Made by a program: the position numbers and the translations under genes
Notes under the pieces: generated by a model
The model's database searches: none
What the model was told of the DNA's origin: nothing
Seen by the model: only the letters and a program-made list of their open reading frames with translations
NCBI RefSeq assembly: GCF_013248905.1
Contig: NZ_JABRVS010000001.1
Coordinates: 1,736,001 to 1,800,000 of the forward strand
DNA from: Shewanella sp. VB17
GTDB taxonomy: Bacteria; Pseudomonadota; Gammaproteobacteria; Enterobacterales; Shewanellaceae
DNA length: 64,000 bases
Reading direction: 5' to 3'
Part shown: one piece after another, positions 53,980-62,113 of the stretch
Layout of the letters: each line of letters opens with the position of its first letter
Numbering within the stretch: the stretch's first letter is position 1

Positions 53980-54231
53980 ATGGTTACCATTCGTTTAGCT
54001 CGTGGCGGCGCAAAAAAGCGTCCATTTTATAACATCGTTGTTGCTGATAGCCGTAATGCCCGTGATGGTCGTTTCATTGAGCGTGTTGGTTTTTTTAACC
54101 CAATGGCTCGTGGTCAGGAAGAAACGTTACGTTTAGACCTAGATCGTGTTGAGCACTGGGTGACTAACGGTGCTGGAACATCAGATCGTGTAGCAAAGTT
54201 GATCAAAGACGCACGTAAAGCTGTTGCTTAA
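53980..54231 (+). CDS. rpsP: 30S ribosomal protein S16
   Basis: An 83-aa small-subunit protein that helps assemble the 16S 5' domain. MVTIRLARGGAKKRPFYNIVVADSR is the invariant start, followed by GRFIERVGFFNP. First gene of the rpsP-rimM-trmD-rplS operon, with rimM only 17 bp downstream. ATG 53980 preceded by GAGGA. Confidence 0.98.
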   Translation: MVTIRLARGGAKKRPFYNIVVADSRNARDGRFIERVGFFNPMARGQEETLRLDLDRVEHWVTNGAGTSDRVAKLIKDARKAVA

Positions 54232-54248
54232 TAGCGTTAAGGTATAGT

Positions 54249-54782
54249 TTGATGAGTAGTAAACAAGAACCTGTCGTACTGGGAAAAATAGGCTCCAGTC
54301 ATGGCATTAAGGGTTGGTTGAAGATCACTACCTATACCGATTCTGTTGAAGGCATTTTTGACTATTCACCTTGGTTGATTAAAGAACAAGGTGAGTGGCG
54401 CGAAGTAAAAGTGACCCAGTGGCGTTTTCAGGGGAAAGCTGTAGTGGCTTCTCTTGAAGGTGTAGAAACACGGGATCAAGCTCAGATGCTCACAAATTGT
54501 GAGATTGCTGTGCTTGCAGAACAGATAGAAGCACTGCCTGAAGATGAATTCTACTGGCGTGATCTTATCGGTTGTGAAGTGACAAATACTAAAGGCTATA
54601 ACATGGGTAAGGTTCAGGAGATCGTGGAAACAGGATCGAATGACGTACTTCTTGTTAAAGCTAACGCAAAAGATGGCTTTGGCAAAGTGGAACGTATGAT
54701 CCCCTTTGTCACCGAGCAGTTCGTCCTAGAGGTGAACTTAACGGACAAACAGATCTTAGTGGATTGGGATCCGGACTTTTAA
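54249..54782 (+). CDS. rimM: 16S rRNA processing/maturation protein RimM
   Basis: A 177-aa assembly factor that binds S19 in the 30S head. N-terminal domain begins VVLGKIGSSHGIKGWLKI, with the PRC-barrel C-terminal domain after about 97 (EFYWRDLIGCEV, VQEIVETGSNDVLLV, ERMIPFV, VDWDPDF). Length typical (E. coli 182 aa). Sits between rpsP and trmD with short gaps. Confidence 0.97.
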   Translation: MMSSKQEPVVLGKIGSSHGIKGWLKITTYTDSVEGIFDYSPWLIKEQGEWREVKVTQWRFQGKAVVASLEGVETRDQAQMLTNCEIAVLAEQIEALPEDEFYWRDLIGCEVTNTKGYNMGKVQEIVETGSNDVLLVKANAKDGFGKVERMIPFVTEQFVLEVNLTDKQILVDWDPDF

Positions 54783-54797
54783 GTCGAGGTAGGACAT

Positions 54798-55544
54798 ATG
54801 TGGTTAGGGGTAGTAACCCTGTTTCCAGAGATGTTTCGTGCCGTAACAGACTTTGGAGTAACGGGTCGGGCCGTTAACAAAGGCCTGCTTAAGTTGCACA
54901 CGTGGAATCCAAGAGATTTCACCCATGATAAACATAATACTGTGGACGATCGCCCTTATGGTGGTGGGCCTGGTATGTTAATGATGGTGCAGCCTTTACG
55001 CGACGCTATTCATGCTGCAAAAACTGCAGCTGGCGACAGTACGAAGGTGATTTATCTGTCTCCTCAAGGACGTAAGCTTACACAGCAAGGCGTTGAAGAG
55101 TTAGCTAAATCAGACAGTTTGATTTTAGTATGCGGTCGATACGAAGGTGTTGATGAACGTATTATTCAAACTGAAGTGGATGAAGAGTGGTCAATTGGTG
55201 ATTACGTGCTTTCGGGCGGTGAACTTCCTGCGATGACTTTGATTGATTCAGTATCTAGGCTGGTTCCGGGTGTTCTCGGAAAACAAGCGTCGGCAGAGCA
55301 AGATTCTTTCTCTGACGGTTTACTGGATTGCCCCCACTACACTCGTCCTGAAACTTTGGATGGTTTAGATGTTCCGGCAGTTTTGTTAAGTGGTAACCAC
55401 GAACATATTAGACGCTGGCGTCTACAGCAGAGTCTCGGTAGAACTTTGTTAAGACGACCAGAATTATTAGAAAATCTAGCTCTGACTGACGAACAAACGA
55501 AGCTTTTAAATCAGTTTGTTGATTCAACAAATGAGTGTGGATAG
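54798..55544 (+). CDS. trmD: tRNA (guanine-37-N1)-methyltransferase TrmD
   Basis: A 248-aa SPOUT methyltransferase using SAM to methylate G37 and prevent frameshifting. The knot region is YGGGPGMLMMVQPLRDAI, LVCGRYEGVDERI and SIGDYVLSGGELPAM, with the catalytic aspartate in DSVSRLVPGVLG. The C-terminal domain has SGNHEHIRRWRLQQSL. 15 bp after rimM. Confidence 0.98.
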   Translation: MWLGVVTLFPEMFRAVTDFGVTGRAVNKGLLKLHTWNPRDFTHDKHNTVDDRPYGGGPGMLMMVQPLRDAIHAAKTAAGDSTKVIYLSPQGRKLTQQGVEELAKSDSLILVCGRYEGVDERIIQTEVDEEWSIGDYVLSGGELPAMTLIDSVSRLVPGVLGKQASAEQDSFSDGLLDCPHYTRPETLDGLDVPAVLLSGNHEHIRRWRLQQSLGRTLLRRPELLENLALTDEQTKLLNQFVDSTNECG

Positions 55545-55579
55545 TGACGATCAGTTATTACTAGTATGGAGTTTATTTC

Positions 55580-55933
55580 ATGAATAATATCATTAAAATG
55601 CTCAACGAAGAGCAAATGAAAACAGATGTACCAGAATTTGGTGCAGGCGACACAGTCGTTGTTAAAGTACGTGTTGTAGAAGGTGGTAAAGAACGTTTAC
55701 AGGCGTTCGAAGGTATTGTTATCGCTAAGCGTAACCGCGGTGTACATTCTGCATTCACAGTACGTAAAATCTCTAATGGTGAAGGTGTTGAGCGTGCATT
55801 CCAAACGCATAGCCCAATCATCTCTGGTATCGAAGTTAAGCGTCGTGGCCGTGTTCGTCGTGCTAAGCTTTACTATCTACGTGAACGTTCAGGTAAATCT
55901 GCACGTATTCGTGAGAAGTTAGCGACTAAATAA
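55580..55933 (+). CDS. rplS: 50S ribosomal protein L19
   Basis: A 117-aa large-subunit protein at the 30S-50S interface. MNNIIKMLNEEQMK, FGAGDTVVVKVRVVEG and RRGRVRRAKLYYLRER are characteristic. Last gene of the operon, closed by the terminator at 55983. Confidence 0.98.
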   Translation: MNNIIKMLNEEQMKTDVPEFGAGDTVVVKVRVVEGGKERLQAFEGIVIAKRNRGVHSAFTVRKISNGEGVERAFQTHSPIISGIEVKRRGRVRRAKLYYLRERSGKSARIREKLATK

Positions 55934-55982
55934 TAATAGTTGTTGCTTTAAAGTAAGAAAAAGACGCAGTGTTCGCACAATA

Positions 55983-56003
55983 GCCCGCTTATAGCGGGTT
56001 TTT
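55983..56003 (+). terminator. terminator of the rpsP-rplS operon
   Basis: CCCGC-TTATA-GCGGG stem followed by T5. Confidence 0.92.
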
Positions 56004-56126
56004 GTGATCTTGGAACTGAGAAAAATATTATAATCAGAATAAATGGACTAATTTTTAAAAATCTTCTTTTGTGTGCATAACTCGCTTGATCTTAAGGGCA
56101 AGTAAAGGCATTATTAACATATTAAT

Positions 56127-56152
56127 GTAATGGTGTAGCAATACACTATTAC
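56127..56152. promoter_or_regulatory. 26-bp interrupted palindrome upstream of the DAHP synthase gene
   Basis: GTAAT-G-GTGTA, 4-nt centre GCAA, TACAC-T-ATTAC: near-perfect dyad 81 bp before the aroF ATG. It contains TGTA…TACA ends like TyrR sites (TGTAAA-N6-TTTACA) but the spacing differs, so TyrR is only a suggestion. Confidence 0.45.
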
Positions 56153-56232
56153 GGGGGGTTAGTGAAATAATAGATGTATAGTGTTAATTTAACGCAATGT
56201 AGACAATTTAAGAAAACTATCAGGTGGTTAGT

Positions 56233-57324
56233 ATGCAGCAAGATACGATAAATAATGTTCATATCAGTTCAGAAACCGTATTAGTGACTCCTCAAGAGTT
56301 AAAGTTTGAGTTACCTTTATCTGAGCATGCATACCGTTACGTGCTTAATGCGCGTAAAACTGTCGCCGATATTGTACATAAACGAGATAACAGAGTGCTT
56401 ATCATAACAGGGCCTTGCTCTATTCATGATATTGATTCAGCAAAGGAGTACGCATTAAAACTTAAGAAATTGCATGATGAATTGAATGATGATTTTTTCA
56501 TATTGATGCGAGTTTATTTTGAGAAGCCAAGAACGACGGTTGGTTGGAAGGGGATGATTAATGATCCTGATATGGACGAGTCGTTCGATGTGGAGAAAGG
56601 ACTTCGCAAAGCCAGAGAATTAATGATTTGGTTGGCAGAGTTGGGATTACCCGTTGCAACTGAAGCTCTCGATCCCATCAGCCCACAGTATATGTCTGAG
56701 TTGATCACATGGTCTGCTATTGGAGCACGAACCACAGAGTCACAAACTCATAGGGAAATGGCATCAGGTTTATCTATGCCTGTTGGGTTTAAAAATGGCA
56801 CAGATGGTAAGCTTGGGGTGGCGATAAATGCACTTGAATCAGCAGCCAGTAGTCATCGATTTATGGGGATAAATCAAAAGGGGCAGGTTGCACTGCTTCA
56901 AACAGCGGGTAATCCTGATGGGCATGTCATTTTACGTGGTGGAAAAACGCCAAATTATGATGCTGAAAGCGTTGAGGATTGTGAACAACAACTCCATAGT
57001 GCTAATTTGAATGCACGCTTAATCGTCGATTGTAGCCATGGAAACTCTGCGAAAGATCACCGCAAGCAAAAAGGGGTTTGTGAAGACGTTTTTAAGCAGA
57101 TTTTATCGGGTAATCAATCTATTATTGGTGTGATGCTTGAAAGTCACCTTAATGAGGGCAAACAAAGTAGTAATAAACCAATGTGTGAACTCGCCTACGG
57201 TGTGTCAGTGACTGATGCTTGTATCGATTGGGCAACCACAGAACATTTATTACGCGAAGGTGCGGCATCGCTTTCAGCTGTGTTGCCTAATCGTTTTGCT
57301 CAGCTTAAAGTTTCTAATGGTTAA
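56233..57324 (+). CDS. aroF: 3-deoxy-7-phosphoheptulonate (DAHP) synthase, type I-alpha, probably tyrosine-sensitive
   Basis: First step of the shikimate pathway, joining PEP and erythrose 4-phosphate. 363 aa from ATG 56233 with CAGGTGG at good spacing (a GTG at 56224 is also in frame). Metal and substrate motifs: GPCSIHD, RVYFEKPRTTVGWKG, GARTTESQTHREMASG, ILRGGKTPNYD, IVDCSHGNSAKDH. Next to tyrA in the same order as the E. coli tyr operon, so the tyrosine-regulated AroF form is the best guess. Confidence 0.93.
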   Translation: MQQDTINNVHISSETVLVTPQELKFELPLSEHAYRYVLNARKTVADIVHKRDNRVLIITGPCSIHDIDSAKEYALKLKKLHDELNDDFFILMRVYFEKPRTTVGWKGMINDPDMDESFDVEKGLRKARELMIWLAELGLPVATEALDPISPQYMSELITWSAIGARTTESQTHREMASGLSMPVGFKNGTDGKLGVAINALESAASSHRFMGINQKGQVALLQTAGNPDGHVILRGGKTPNYDAESVEDCEQQLHSANLNARLIVDCSHGNSAKDHRKQKGVCEDVFKQILSGNQSIIGVMLESHLNEGKQSSNKPMCELAYGVSVTDACIDWATTEHLLREGAASLSAVLPNRFAQLKVSNG

Positions 57325-57381
57325 TATTGAACGTTTTGTGAGTAATACAATTTTTATATGCCTCTGGCGGGAAGACAACGA

Positions 57382-58521
57382 ATGAATGAGAGAACAACAG
57401 CTGAACTTGAGAACTTAAGAGGCTTGATAGATGGTGTTGATCAACAACTGATCCACCTTCTTAGAAAACGTTTGGATTTGGTTGCTCAGGTTGGTGCGGT
57501 AAAACATGGGGCAGGTTTACCTATATATGCACCTCAGCGCGAAGCTGCTATGTTGTCGAAGCGTCGTGATGAAGCTCAAAAGATGAACGTGTCACCGCAA
57601 CTTATTGAGGATATTTTAAGACGCTTGATGCGTGAGTCTTACCTTAATGAGAAGGATATCGGTTTTAAGCAGGTAAACCCTAATTTAGGTCGTGTTGTTA
57701 TTGTAGGGGGAAGCGGGAAATTAGGAGGGTTGTTTTCCCAGATGCTGACTTTATCAGGTTATCAGGTTAACATTATCGACAAGGATGATTGGGCTAAAGC
57801 GGATGATATTTTTGATGAAGCCGGTTTAGTGCTTGTGACAGTCCCTATTGGTATCACGTGTGACTTAATAAAAGATAAACTGACTACTTTGCCTGCTCGT
57901 TGTATTTTGGCGGATTTAACATCGATTAAAGGTAAGCCACTAGCAGCGATGTTAGCAGCCCATAAAGGGCCTGTAGTAGGTTTTCACCCAATGTTTGGTC
58001 CTGATGTTGGTAGTTTAGCGAAACAAGTCGTGGTTGTTTGTCATGGACGTCAAAGTGAGGAGTACCAATGGTTGTTGGAGCAAATCCAAATATGGGGTGC
58101 CAGAATTGTAGAAGCAGAAGCTGAGAGACATGATAAAGCGATGCAGCTAGTGCAAGCAATGCGACATTTTTCTTCTTTTGTTTATGGTTTAAACCTCTAT
58201 AAAGAAGGGGCTGATATCGAAAGTTTACTGCAATTTAGTTCACCTATTTATCGCCTCGAACTCGCAATGGTTGGTCGTTTGTTTGCCCAAAGCCCTGATC
58301 TCTATGCTGATATCATTTTTGCCCAAAAAGAGAGCATGCAGGCTATTGGTGATTACTTAGATAATTACTCACAGGCATTATCCTTGTTACAAACAGGTGA
58401 TAGAGAAGCATTTGTGCTTCAGTTTAAAGAAGTGGCACAGTGGTTTGGTGATTTTGCTCCTCAGTTTCAGCGTGAAAGCCGTGTTATGCTGCAGTCTGTC
58501 AATGATATGAGAACTGATTAA
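57382..58521 (+). CDS. tyrA: bifunctional chorismate mutase / prephenate dehydrogenase
   Basis: Makes 4-hydroxyphenylpyruvate for tyrosine. 379 aa from ATG 57382, with GGGAAG upstream (E. coli TyrA is 373 aa); an in-frame ATG 57358 is less likely. AroQ-type mutase at residues 1-90 (LRGLIDGVDQQLIHLLRKRLDLVAQVG), then an NAD-binding domain (VVIVGGSGKLGGLFSQML) and the dehydrogenase core (GFHPMFGPDV with catalytic histidine). 57 bp after aroF, same operon. Confidence 0.95.
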   Translation: MNERTTAELENLRGLIDGVDQQLIHLLRKRLDLVAQVGAVKHGAGLPIYAPQREAAMLSKRRDEAQKMNVSPQLIEDILRRLMRESYLNEKDIGFKQVNPNLGRVVIVGGSGKLGGLFSQMLTLSGYQVNIIDKDDWAKADDIFDEAGLVLVTVPIGITCDLIKDKLTTLPARCILADLTSIKGKPLAAMLAAHKGPVVGFHPMFGPDVGSLAKQVVVVCHGRQSEEYQWLLEQIQIWGARIVEAEAERHDKAMQLVQAMRHFSSFVYGLNLYKEGADIESLLQFSSPIYRLELAMVGRLFAQSPDLYADIIFAQKESMQAIGDYLDNYSQALSLLQTGDREAFVLQFKEVAQWFGDFAPQFQRESRVMLQSVNDMRTD

Positions 58522-58717
58522 TCGATCATTCAATGGGCTTATTTCCGTAAGACAGGGTGAAATTTGAACCTTCTTACTTTGTAAATTTGAGCGCTGATAT
58601 GGATTATTGACGGCGAGTTTGGTGGTAAGCTAAAGAAAGTTGGATTTGCGTAATAGCGATTGAGAAAGTATTGTTAAGGGATGTGTTATCTCTATTTGTC
58701 ATTATTGGAGCTTATCT

Positions 58718-59053
58718 ATGATATCAATGACCTCAGAGAAAGTATCCATAAACGATCCCAGTTTAGTGCATTTTTTGTATGGTTTGATGATCGCTTTCCC
58801 TCTATTTTTTCTTCCGACCTTATTAGGGTTAGTGATTAATCTTTATCATAAACCTGTGTGTGTCAGTTTACTTATTAAGTCACATCTACGCTGGCAACGT
58901 CATTCAATTATTGGCTTTGCTATTTTAAGTGGGGTTGGATTTTTACTCTCACCCCTTTGGCTTAGTGTGAGTGTTTATTTACTTGCAACCCTTTGGTTTT
59001 GTCACCGCATCCTTAAAGGCTGGTTAAATTTGACCGAAGGTCTTACTGTCTAA
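58718..59053 (+). CDS. small three-helix membrane protein, COG3671/DUF4870-like
   Basis: A 111-aa protein with three hydrophobic helices (YGLMIAFPLFFLPTLLGLVINLY, SIIGFAILSGVGFLLS, LWLSVSVYLLATLWF) and the family signature of a loop SHLRWQRHS before helix 2 and RILKGWLNLTEG at the end. Function unknown. 196 bp after tyrA, so probably transcribed on its own; ends at a bidirectional terminator shared with pheA. Confidence 0.7.
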   Translation: MISMTSEKVSINDPSLVHFLYGLMIAFPLFFLPTLLGLVINLYHKPVCVSLLIKSHLRWQRHSIIGFAILSGVGFLLSPLWLSVSVYLLATLWFCHRILKGWLNLTEGLTV

Positions 59054-59072
59054 TATCTTATCTATCTTGAAT

Positions 59073-59101
59073 AAAAAAAGAGGACTAAAGTCCTCATTTT
59101 T
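59073..59101. terminator. bidirectional terminator between the membrane-protein gene and pheA
   Basis: GAGGACTAAAGTCCTC (59080-59095) flanked by an A7 run on one side and a T-rich run on the other. Confidence 0.9.
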
Positions 59102-59112
59102 TTATCGTTTAT

Positions 59113-61101
59113 CTAATGGTATAGGCTTCTAAGCAATTCACTGTGATGAGCTAGCTCAGCGTCAAATTCATTTTGCTGTGATGAAAAGCAGAGTATTAAG
59201 CCGTCGGCATTGAGTTTTTTCCCAGCCTTAGCATGAGGTGAAAGTGTGTGTTGATTAGATGCATAGCTGGGATTAATTAAAATAGGAAGGTGACTCATTG
59301 CCTTAATATCGACGAGTGCAGCCAAATCGAGTGAAGGCATAATAGAATTATTGAATGTCCTTACTCCTGACTCGCAAAGTATCAATTGTTGATTACCCTG
59401 AGTTAATATGGTCTCTGCGGCATTGAGTAACTCTTCAATACTTGCCATGGTATTACGTTCTAATATCACAGGCATATGCAGCGAACCTACATGCCTTAGC
59501 AGGGTTTTATTGTACATTTGTTTACCAGCGATAAGCAGCATATTGGCATGCTCAGTAGCAAATTTCAATTCAGATTCATGTTCGACAGAAATAATGCATT
59601 CTAGGTTAAATTGGTGCAGTGATTTTTTTAATTTAATGATATCAGCGTTCATATCTAACTGTCGGGATAGTCCTTCTAAAACCACTGCCTGAAAACCTGC
59701 TTCTTTTAGTGATTTTGCCTTGTGACTATAGAGATCGCTGTCTTGTGGCAAAGAGATAAGCGCCATCGCACCGAAATGTCCATCACCGACTTGTAGCTGT
59801 CCTATAGTGACTTCAGTAGCATCTTCTTTGCTGGTTTTACTGTATCTGAGCTTGTCAGTGCTGATAAGCTCACTTGGTGTTAATGTCTTTGTTGAACGTT
59901 CAGCACGGCTGGTATCGGGTTCTATCATTAACTGGCTGTTAGACAGTTGAGTTGGGTTAACTGTCTCACATGGATAGCAGCCTAATACTTTAATAAACCG
60001 GGTAATACGCTCAAGTTCCTTGAGTGCCGACTGCATCGCCTCGCTGTTCAGATTAGCATCGAGGTCAAGATAAAACATTTCTTCCCAAGGAGTACCCGGT
60101 ATCGGGCGGGATTCAAGTTTACTCATATTTAAATTGTGGGCTTTTAACACTAAAAGTGCTTCAACTAGCGCTCCAGGCTTTTGCCCTGTCGCCATAATTA
60201 ACGTTGATTTAGCTGGGATTTGTTCAGGTACAGCAATGGCTTTTCTAGCGACAACGATAAAGCGACTCTGGTTAATTTTCTGATTAGCCAGATCTTGATC
60301 GATCGCTTCTAATTGATAAAGTGCGCCACCTTCAGTGCTGCCAATGGCTGCTACGGTAGGATCGTCACTATTAATCACTTTCTCCATTGCTTCAGCACTG
60401 CTAGAACAATACTCCAATTTATAGTCGGAATGAAGGGTTAAATATCGACTGCATTGACTGATAGGCTGAGGGTGAGCATAAACGGTTTTAATTTGGGTTA
60501 ATTTACTGCCATTTTTAGCGAGTAGGCAGTGATCGACTTCGATAGTTGTTTCACCAACAATAGCTAGACTTGTATGTTGAAGGACATCATAGACTTCATT
60601 AATCGAACCTGATGAGGTGTTTTCTATGGGGAGGAACCCATAATCTGCATGTCCTGACTCTACAGCTTGAACTATGTCATCGAAACTTTTGCAACCTAAG
60701 TCCAGCATATCAACCTGTCGTCGCTCGCAGTAACGATTAGCCGCCAAGTAGGAGTATGAACCTCGTGCACCAAGGTAGGCTACATTATATTGCTGTTGTT
60801 GAGTTTCGGGATTGGCACGGTTTTGCAGATAGGCTTGTTGGTTAAGTACCGAATCTTCTATGATATTTTGATAAAGGGAGATAACATAATGAGCATCTAG
60901 ACCTTGTTCACGACCTTGTTTAACTAATCGAGAAAGCAATTCTTTTTCTCTTTGAGTATCACGTATTGGGCGTATGTCGACTTCTTTACTGCGGGCTACG
61001 TTCAAACTGAGCTCACGTCTCTTAGCCAACAACGCCAGTAGATCTTTATCTAGTGCAGTGATCTGTTCACGGGTATGATTTAATGGCTGTGGTTTGCTCA
61101 T
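59113..61101 (-). CDS. pheA: PheA: chorismate mutase / prephenate dehydratase with a C-terminal degenerate DAHP-synthase-like domain
   Basis: Makes phenylpyruvate from chorismate. 662 aa against 386 in E. coli. Domains: AroQ chorismate mutase (9-95), prephenate dehydratase (105-290; LGARGSYSYLAA, ENTSSGSINEVYDVL, NQSRFIVV), ACT regulatory domain (300-385; GALVEALLVL and the Phe-binding ESRP motif), linker, then about 230 extra residues (430-662). The extra part follows the type I-beta DAHP synthase pattern (VTIGQLQVGDGHFG, LILCESGVRTFNNS, LDLAALVDIKAMSHLPILINPSY, ADGLILCF) but lacks its key residues: KRG reads ERN, CERGIRTF reads CESGVRTF, DPSH reads NPSY, and the RGGAxKPRTSPY loop is absent. 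The domain is therefore probably non-catalytic and may be regulatory. Expression is controlled by the pheL attenuator. Confidence 0.93.
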   Translation of the reverse strand: MSKPQPLNHTREQITALDKDLLALLAKRRELSLNVARSKEVDIRPIRDTQREKELLSRLVKQGREQGLDAHYVISLYQNIIEDSVLNQQAYLQNRANPETQQQQYNVAYLGARGSYSYLAANRYCERRQVDMLDLGCKSFDDIVQAVESGHADYGFLPIENTSSGSINEVYDVLQHTSLAIVGETTIEVDHCLLAKNGSKLTQIKTVYAHPQPISQCSRYLTLHSDYKLEYCSSSAEAMEKVINSDDPTVAAIGSTEGGALYQLEAIDQDLANQKINQSRFIVVARKAIAVPEQIPAKSTLIMATGQKPGALVEALLVLKAHNLNMSKLESRPIPGTPWEEMFYLDLDANLNSEAMQSALKELERITRFIKVLGCYPCETVNPTQLSNSQLMIEPDTSRAERSTKTLTPSELISTDKLRYSKTSKEDATEVTIGQLQVGDGHFGAMALISLPQDSDLYSHKAKSLKEAGFQAVVLEGLSRQLDMNADIIKLKKSLHQFNLECIISVEHESELKFATEHANMLLIAGKQMYNKTLLRHVGSLHMPVILERNTMASIEELLNAAETILTQGNQQLILCESGVRTFNNSIMPSLDLAALVDIKAMSHLPILINPSYASNQHTLSPHAKAGKKLNADGLILCFSSQQNEFDAELAHHSELLRSLYH

Positions 61102-61134
61102 GCTGTCCTCTATATTTTAATCAAATGCAGATAT

Positions 61135-61158
61135 AAAAAAACCTCCCACTAGGGAGGC
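61135..61158 (-). terminator. pheA attenuator terminator
   Basis: On the minus strand CCTCCC-TAGT-GGGAGG followed by T7. An alternative antiterminator can form: AGGGAGGC with GGAATTT just after the leader-peptide stop (about 61182-61200) is complementary to AAATTCC plus GCCTCCCT (61150-61171). This is the classic Phe attenuation layout. Confidence 0.9.
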
Positions 61159-61201
61159 TTTGGAATTTTCACTTTCGTTTTCACACCGAAATTCCGCCTC
61201 C

Positions 61202-61255
61202 CTACTTGGGGGGAATAAAAAAGAAAGTAAAAAAGTTAGCATTAGGTCGTTTCAT
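61202..61255 (-). CDS. pheL: phe operon leader peptide
   Basis: 17-codon peptide MKRPNANFFTFFFIPPK with five phenylalanine codons (TTT TTT, then TTC TTT TTT), ending TAG at 61204-61202, where the antiterminator arm begins. Ribosome stalling at the Phe run under phenylalanine shortage would free the antiterminator and allow pheA transcription. E. coli PheL has the same kind of Phe run. Confidence 0.9.
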   Translation of the reverse strand: MKRPNANFFTFFFIPPK

Positions 61256-61262
61256 TCTTACA

Positions 61263-61291
61263 AAAGTAAAGCGCGAAGCCATGCGTGTCAA
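61263..61291 (-). promoter_or_regulatory. pheL-pheA promoter
   Basis: TTGACA (61291-61286), 17-bp spacer, TACTTT (61268-61263) on the minus strand, just upstream of pheL. An inverted repeat CAGTGTAC / GTACACTG with a 7-nt gap at 61311-61333 lies 20 bp before the -35 and may be an operator. Confidence 0.75.
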
Positions 61292-61369
61292 TTAAAACTT
61301 TTTTATATTTCAGTGTACATCGACAGTACACTGTTTTTTTAATGAGATACAACATTTATGTTGTGACAT

Positions 61370-61398
61370 AAAAAAGCACACCTTATAGGTACGCTTTT
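61370..61398 (-). terminator. terminator of raiA
   Basis: On the minus strand AAAAGC-G-TACC / GGT-G-TGCTTTT hairpin followed by T6, 75 bp after the raiA stop. Confidence 0.75.
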
Positions 61399-61473
61399 GA
61401 TAAATTGTTTGTGAAAATCAAACCAATAATACTCTTTTTTAACAGAGTAATAAGTCATGTACCCATGTTACTT

Positions 61474-61836
61474 TTAAGCGGCAACATTATGGTTTTCTTC
61501 ATTTTCAATATCGGTGTCTACCACCTCTCCTTGCCTCTTTAAAGTGTCATATCGTTGGGCTTCAGATTTATGAGTTAGGCGATTGAGTTGCTTTTCAAGT
61601 TTTTGCCCCATCGCATTCATCGCGGAGTAAAAGTCTTCATGTTTTGCTTGAGCAAAAAGCGTGTGGTTGGGGATCCCGACAGTGGCTTCAATTTTAAATA
61701 ATAGTTTCTCTTGGGTAATGATGACATGTGGGTTGAGCAGTTGAATATCATGCCTAGCAAGCTTATTTAAGCGAGTTTGAACACGTTCACGAATAAGAGG
61801 GGTTACTTCAAGATTTTTGCTAGTGATCTTTATCAT
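61474..61836 (-). CDS. raiA: ribosome-associated inhibitor RaiA (HPF family, short form)
   Basis: A 120-aa protein that binds the 30S decoding region in stationary phase or cold and blocks translation. MIKITSKNLEVTPLIRERVQTRLNKL and DFYSAMNAMGQKLEKQL are diagnostic. Short form without the C-terminal dimerisation domain; the tail (VVDTDIENEENHNVAA) is acidic as in E. coli RaiA. Upstream of pheL-pheA as in E. coli. Confidence 0.93.
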   Translation of the reverse strand: MIKITSKNLEVTPLIRERVQTRLNKLARHDIQLLNPHVIITQEKLLFKIEATVGIPNHTLFAQAKHEDFYSAMNAMGQKLEKQLNRLTHKSEAQRYDTLKRQGEVVDTDIENEENHNVAA

Positions 61837-62113
61837 ATAGTTAGCCTTTTATTGTTACATTAAGTGCAGACTACCAATGTTGACAGTTAAAGTTGTGATC
61901 AATGTCACGTTTTAGTGGCTGCTATGTATCGGTAGGCTTTTATTTGATCGCTTAAACAATTTTTGAAAATATTTGTTAAAAATCGCTTGTAAAAAAGAGA
62001 GGAGAAAGTCATATTTGAATGGATAAGTTGTAGTGTTTTTTTTATAATACTCGCCTAATTCGCAGCACATTCTTTCGCATACTCCATTCAACACTTTATG
62101 TATCTGGTAAAAA

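Noticed and set aside
61160..61342. 60-codon plus-strand open frame
   Set aside because: Antisense to the pheL leader and promoter, whose parts are unmistakable on the minus strand.
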